Positions 58,381 to 64,000 of a DNA stretch of 64,000 nt are shown one piece after another. The first letter of the stretch is position 1. Every line of letters begins with the position of its first letter. A program made the translations under genes and the position numbers. Origin of the DNA: Panax quinquefolius (Eukaryota; Streptophyta; Magnoliopsida; Apiales; Araliaceae); NCBI GenBank assembly GCA_020205615.1, contig CM035168.1, forward strand, positions 1,815,830 to 1,879,829, in the 5' to 3' direction. The notes under the pieces are model-generated. The model was not told where the DNA came from. It was given only the letters and a program-made list of their open reading frames with translations, and searched no databases.

Positions 58381-59190
58381 TATTTATTTCATATTCTGAA
58401 GAGATATTATTTTTCATATTCGTATGAATATTATTTTCGTTCAATATTCGTAAGGAATATCATCTTCGTTCAATATTCGTAGGAATATTATTTTCGCTCA
58501 ACAAATGTAAAGGGTATTATTTATTTCATATTACTCAAGAGATATTATTTTCAGATTCGTATGAATATTATTTTCGCTCAATATTCGTAAGGAATATCAT
58601 TTTCGTTCAATATTCGTAGGAATATTATTTTCGTTCAACAGTCGTAAGGGGTTTTATTTCTTTCGTATTCTAAAGAGAGTTATTTTCTTTCAATACTCGT
58701 AAGGGTTGTTACTCCAGTCTTTATTATTTTGTTGGAATAACCTGTCTACGCGGACTATCGCATGCATGGTGAAATTCTTCTGTTATTCCATTCTTTATTA
58801 TTCCGTTGAATAACTTCCATCTCACGCGACTACTGCGTATGCATGGTGAATGACCCTTCGTATTCATTCTTTATTAAATTGTGGAAATGATCTGTCTACG
58901 TGGATTACCGCATTGCGGATAAAAATCTATTTGCAGTTTCGTATATTCTATTATACTCGTATAAGAATATTCTTTCTGTTGTACTCGTCATGAAATATCA
59001 TTTTCTTTTATATTTTTCGTTCATGGGTACTATTCACGTATACGGCACTATTCACATATACGGTACTATTTACGAATATGGGTACTATTCACAAAGTACT
59101 ATTCATAAAGTACTATTCACGAAGTATTATTCATGAGTACTATTCATAAAGTACTATTCATGGGGTATTATTCACCTGGAGTACTATTCA
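58381..59190 (+). repeat. Two LTR tandem arrays downstream of the TATA box
   Basis: 58400-58720: about ten units of ~27-30 bp around AATATTCGTAAGGAATAT. 59030-59190: about ten units of ~13-17 bp around GTACTATTCACGAA. Between them, units with TTGGAATAACCTGTCTACGC and TTCCATTCTTTATTA (58730-58870) match the ~57-bp repeats of the other LTRs. Confidence 0.85.
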
Positions 59191-60168
59191 GGATAGAAAT
59201 TGATTTCTTTTCGGTCCAAATCATTTTTGATACAATATCATTCTTGAATTTTACTCCACAAAGCAGTATCATGTTGACAATTTGGATATTTTTAAACTCT
59301 GGATAAATTTAAAGTCTTTAGTATTTATCCTTGATTTTGTTTGATTACTGCTTATATCATTGTCATCATCCTCATGCTTATATTGTGATGAAAGTCATTT
59401 TTGGCTTACGTTCATAGATGGACTGTTTATTGGTAAGATTATGATCAGGGATCATTTGGTATAATCATGACCCATAATGTTATAAATGATATGGTAAAAG
59501 TCCTCATTGGCCCGTAGTGCATTGATGGACAGTTGTTAGTATGATTATGACCAGGGATTATTCGATATAATCATGACCATTGATGATTACATGAATATCC
59601 TTAGCCCATAATGCAGGGATGATTCGATGATGTGGTTTATTTATTAAGCTGAGTCTCAGCGATAAAGTTGATGAAAAGCTTTTTAAATCATAGAATATAG
59701 TAGATATCATGCTCTACTTGACTCTTCTAATGGATTGCTTGTTCCGCTGCAGTTAAACTTGATGTTTATTGTATTTTATCAGTTTAACACTGTTGAAGGC
59801 TAATGATAATTTATTCTGCATTATCTTAGTCATAATATTTCTTACTGGGCTAGTTGAGCTCACCCTTTTCTTTCACTGTTCTCTTCAGGAAATGAGAATA
59901 TATCTGAGACTGGTCGGGGAACGGATTGACGGTCCAGATGGTTGTTTTAGTAGTCCTCACTATTCTGTAAAATAGTGTGATAATAATTGTAATGAGGACT
60001 CCATTGAGAGTGGATATTGTCTAGAAGGCAATATTTTTATTTAAACTCTCAGCTATGTTTTGTCGTATTTTACACGACAGTTGTATAATTAAGTTTGTAT
60101 TTGATTTATGTACCATGTATTTGGCGACTCAAGATGGGTGATGTATACCTGTTTTGGGGGCGTCACAG

Positions 60169-60181
60169 TTGGTATCAAAGC
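60169..60181 (+). other. Primer-binding site
   Basis: TTGGTATCAAAGC one base after the LTR end, close to the initiator Met tRNA 3' end. It marks 60167 as the true 5' LTR boundary. Confidence 0.85.
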
Positions 60182-60354
60182 TTAGGGATATGATCCCTGG
60201 CTGAGATGTGAGACAAGAACTAGGAGGGGAGAGACGGGGAATTCCTTCGCTAGTATGACCTAGCTAAGTTTATTTGATATTTAATTTGTTGGTCAGAATA
60301 TATGGATAATATGTGGCATGTCAATTAACCCTTGTTTTGTGACAGTGTTTGAAA

Positions 60355-61478
60355 ATGACATCTGAAAATGTTGAGATCAGCAATGAAGCACATGAGACCG
60401 TTTAGTCACCAACGATTAATACCCAGGATAATGTGCAACAGGAAGACAATAATCCTCTGGTAAACAACAACACCGATCAGATGATGAACGATGGGATGTT
60501 CAAAGGCTTTATGCAATTCATGCAATATCAGGCAAGAGAGACTCTTGTTCAAAATGCAGGTGGAAACACTGGCAACTCTTGGATGGTCACTGCTAAGCAG
60601 TTCAAGGAGTTGGGACCACCAGAGTTTTTGGGAGAGCCAGAACCACTTAAAGCAAAGACATGGATAAAGCAGATCACCAAGATATTTGATGTCTTGGGAT
60701 GCTCCGAGGAGCAAAAGGTTCCCTTTGCCACCTTCATGTTGCGAGGAGAGGCATATTACTGGTGGGAATCAGTAAAACATACTCAGCCTGCCGCACTCAA
60801 AATGTCTTGGGAGAAGTTTCAAGAGCTGTTCAACGACAAGTACTTTCCCGAAAGTATTCGTTACATGAAGGAGGTGGAGTTTATCAAGTTGGAGCAAAAA
60901 ATATGACTGTGTTGCAGTACAAGGCTAAGTTTGCCGAGTTGTCTCGGTTCGCATCCCATTTGGTTGATAATGAGGAGAGAATGACACGAATGTTTCTACG
61001 AGATTTGAGACCCGAAATACGTCAATACCTCATTTCTCATAAATTGTGTTTGTATTCAGATGTAGTGAATAGGGCTCAGTTATTGGAGCACGATAATGAG
61101 CCAGCCCAACCAAAGGATAACGAGCAACAACACGATAATAATCATATCGGTGGCAACGGTCATCGGAACAATGATAACCATCATGGAGGAAATTATCATG
61201 CCAGAAATGGTAACCACTTCGGTGGTAATCATGACCAATATAATAGAAGAAATAATTCAAGTGGAAAATTCAAGAAGAGAAGATTTAACGATGATGGGAA
61301 GACGTCGGCAGAAACACCAACACCAGCAACAAATTCTAGGGGTGGAGAACGACCGCCAGTTAGATGCTACAAATGTGGAGAGGAGGGACACATAAGTCCA
61401 AACTGTTCACAGCCTTCCAAGGTATGTTTTAGTTATGGAAAAGACGGTCACATAGCTCGATTCTGTCCTGTAGAAGAG
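60355..61478 (+). pseudogene. Chromovirus gag, one stop and one frameshift
   Basis: Starts MTSENVEISNEAHETV at 60355 and meets TAG about 15 codons later (near 60400). The same frame continues with MNDGMFKGFMQFMQYQ, ELGPPEFLGEPEPLKAKTWI, FDVLGCSEEQKVPFATFML and FQELFNDKYFPESIRYMK, the retrotransposon gag domain. One base is missing in an A-run near 60900, after which NMTVLQYKAKFAELSRF continues in the next frame. The tail is His/Asn/Gly-rich with CYKCGEEGHISPNC (complete CCHC) and a second knuckle with Tyr for its second Cys (CFSYGKDGHIARFC). No protease or other pol follows. Confidence 0.88.
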
Positions 61479-62650
61479 TTAATCTTTATTCAATGAAAGT
61501 CATCTTTGGCCTGTAGTGCATAGATGGATAGTTGATTGGTATGATTATGACCAAGAATTATGCATCGATATAATCATAACCTGTAATGTTACAAATGATG
61601 TGGTAAAAATCCTCTTTGGCCCGTAGTGCAAATAAGAAATGTTGATTGATATCTTTGGTCATAGTACAAAGATGAACTGTTGATTGATAGCTTTGGCCCG
61701 TAGTGCAAAGATGGACAGTGTATGAGATGATCATGACCACTGGTGATACTAACGAATATCTCTGGCCCGTAGTGCATGGATAATTTGATGATGTGTTTGG
61801 TAGGATCATGACCATTGGTTTTATTATTGAATGTCTTTGGCCGTAGTGCACTGACAGACAATTGATTGGTACAATCATGACCATTGGTTTTATAGTTGAA
61901 TATCTTTGGACCGTAGGGCAAAGATAAATAACTGATTGGTATGATCATTGTTATTACATTTGAATATCTTTAGCCTTTGGGGTAAGGATATTGAGTAAAC
62001 GTTCTATTAAGCCTTTGTGGCAAGGAGAAACTGTGTATTTACATTATTATAAATATGAATTGTGAATTTAACTATAATCTTTAGTGGTTCAGGTGAAGAC
62101 AGGTGATGAAAGTTCTATTTGTCTTGAGTGCAATAAAGAACTGTTGATGGGTATTACAGAGATAAAATATTAATGATGGACTTTTAATTTGGAAGAGATA
62201 GTAGACATTATGTTCTACTTGACTCTTCTAATGGATTTTTGATTCCGCTGTAATTATGATTGAATTTTTTTATTATTTACCATATGTTCTAAATATCTGA
62301 TTTAGTACTGATGAAGGCTATTGATAAATTAATTATCTTAGACATAATATTTTTTACTGGGCTATTTGTGCTTACCCTTTTGCTTCACCACTCCTTTCAG
62401 GTATTAAGAGTGTAGCTGGGTCGAGCGGGGATAATAGGGGAATAGTGTGATGGTCCGAGACTGTGAAAGTTTCTCAATACATTATAAAACTACATGACAT
62501 GCAATATATAATTGTATTGAGGACCTAAGATTGGTGTGTCGTATATTATATATCACTTAATAATTTATTTTGGTGAACAACAATAGGGTGATGAGAACCC
62601 AACTGTGAAAGCGTCAAAATGCACTCCATTAGAATGAGGAGAACAGAAAT
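61479..62650 (+). repeat. LTR 3' half joined directly to gag
   Basis: Right after the gag knuckles the sequence becomes LTR repeat (GAAAGTCATCTTTGGCC, TAGTGCA units at 61500-61960), then the region equivalent to 13500-14000 of the long LTR subfamily. It ends at GAACAGAAAT with no GGGCGTCACA end. Pol, polypurine tract and U3 are missing between gag and this piece. Confidence 0.7.
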
Positions 62651-64000
62651 TGTGAGACCCTAGATTTTATGAATAAAGATTTAAATTTCTCAATTTTTTT
62701 TGAATATTATGGTGTGGATTTAATATAATGTTATAGTTGTGGGTAATATTTATAAATTTTGCAAAGTATGCAAGTTTTTATATAATATTCGATTGGTCGG
62801 GGAATATTCATTTTAACAGGGAATATTCTTACAACGTCACAATCATTGGTGGACCCCACAATGGAATTATTGTCGGATTGAGAAAACGACAAAAATATTT
62901 TTATGAAAATAACGGCGGAAGTTTTACTAATATCTTGTTGAACTACTCTTTAGTAGTAAAAGTACGATGAATCGTGTGGTTGCATAAGTAGCACACCAGA
63001 TTGATTATTGATGCTTTACGTGAGAAGTCACTCGGTTTTGTTCAATTATTGCTACGATGAGTTCTTTGACAAGTATCTCACGTTATTTGATTTAATTATT
63101 GTTGATTGTTATATATATATATATATATATAAAAAGCTTTTTATATAAAATAGAATACTTTTATAAAGTTATTCTATAAATAGAATATATTATATTCTAT
63201 TATGCATAATGTTTTGCATAGTAATTTTTTTATAAAATGTAATACTTTTCTAAAGTTATTCTATAAATATAATATATTATATTTTATTATGCGTAGTGTT
63301 GCATAGTGCCGCTGCATAGTGTTTTGCGTAGTAAAATCTTTTTATATAAAAATGTAATACTTTTATAAAGTTATTCGTTTTATTAGATTATAAATAGAAT
63401 ATATTATATTTTATTTAAAAGATTTTGCTTTTAAATCTGATTTGTCTGATTAAAAGTAAATCAATCTGGACCGCTCATGAATTAGTTACTATGCATCCAT
63501 TCTTCTATAAATAGAAGCTCATTCCTTCATTATTTCTTACGAAATTCACTTTGAAACTCTAGAGAGAAACTATAGAGAGAAAGAAGAAAAGTATTCTGCT
63601 ACTTCACTACTTCTATATCCAGTTTTTTTATAAGGTAAGGGGTATTATTTCTTTTGTATTCATGAAGAGAACTTCTGTTATTCCATTCTTTATTATTCTG
63701 TTGGAATAACCTATATACGCGGTCTACCCTATACTTGGTAAAATTCTTCCATTATTCCATTCTTTATCATTATGTTGGAATAACTCGCATACATCTGCAA
63801 TCTACCGCATACATGGTGAAATTCTTCATTATTCCATTCTTTATTATTATGTTGGAACATCCCATAGCTTGCAAATTTTTCCCGACCTAGTTCCATTATT
63901 TATTATTCTCGCTGGAATATCCTCATGCGTGCGTTTATGGCAGGACCGATTCCATTATTTATTATTCTGCTGGGAATAACTCGTCTGCATGTGCGATCTA
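62651..64000 (+). repeat. Gypsy-family LTR, runs off the window
   Basis: Starts TGTGAGACCCTAG. Has U3 with a TA run (63110-63130), repeated TATAAAGTTATTC units (63160-63390), the TATA box at 63505-63514 and the TTCCATT/TTTATTATTC ~60-bp repeats (63680-64000). The 3' end is beyond the window. Confidence 0.85.
63505..63514 (+). promoter_or_regulatory. LTR TATA box
   Basis: CTATAAATAG in the same context as at 58229 and 46766. Confidence 0.7.

Larger units (their letters stand above)
55403..60167 (+). repeat. 5' LTR of plus-strand gypsy element, split by a nested solo LTR
   Basis: Starts TGTAAGACCCTG inside the minus-strand gag and ends GGGGGCGTCACA directly before a PBS. Removing the nested LTR (55741-57845) and one GTATT copy leaves about 2.66 kb. 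Features in order: U3, TATA box 58229-58238, AATATTCGTAAGG-type array (58400-58720), ACTATTCA array (59030-59190), TAGTGCA repeats (59395-59620), polyadenylation-side region. Confidence 0.85.

Noticed and set aside
1..64000. Search by eye for tRNA or rRNA genes
   Set aside because: No tRNA cloverleaf motifs (such as GGTTCGAATCC with matching arms) or rRNA-like conserved blocks were found. Only tRNA-complementary primer-binding sites are present.

Overview
This is a gene-poor, AT-rich stretch of a plant nuclear genome, most likely a eudicot. It carries Athila-type and chromodomain-bearing Ty3/gypsy elements, Sirevirus-like Ty1/copia elements, Mutator-like elements (MULEs) carrying plant gene fragments, a CACTA end and a PIF/Harbinger-like element. 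I found no intact host gene, rRNA, tRNA or CRISPR array. Every protein-like reading frame is transposon-derived or a broken captured fragment. The species cannot be named from this sequence.

Layout. 1-5387: broken Athila-type gag-pol running into LTR-like sequence. 5388-10597: part of a minus-strand copia-type element with no recognisable coding, its PBS, a ~3-kb LTR and many CpG-containing hairpins. 10963-14568: plus-strand solo LTR in a CA/TA microsatellite. 14760-15054: right end of a CACTA transposon, followed by a minus-strand LTR fragment to 17286. 17414-19090: MULE with a 9-bp target duplication. 19543-20140: probable small hAT-like element. 21997-24031: long-TIR MULE with a solo LTR inside. 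24435-25417: PIF/Harbinger-like element.

25681-43829 is a nested stack. An outer MULE-like element was entered by a gag-only Sirevirus-like element (25737-40476, duplication CTTTA). That element was entered by a full-length chromodomain gypsy element (29181-38995, duplication GGTGT). The outer element carries two plant gene fragments on opposite strands, and a second gene-carrying MULE (41108-42687, duplication AAAAGAGGT) sits between them.

43830-64000 is a pile-up of one gypsy LTR family (plus-strand start TGTAAGACCC, end GGGGGCGTCACA) in both orientations: solo LTRs with exact 5-bp duplications (ACTGA, GTATT), LTR-LTR junctions, a minus-strand element with a rearranged pol remnant, and a plus-strand element with LTR, PBS and gag but no pol. 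These LTRs have a TATA box followed by several tandem-repeat arrays.

I see no convincing new multi-gene system. The most interesting material is the nested gene-capturing MULEs, the gag-only element with conserved ends, the hairpin modules, and a mismatch between insertion order and mutational damage that may be an assembly artefact.
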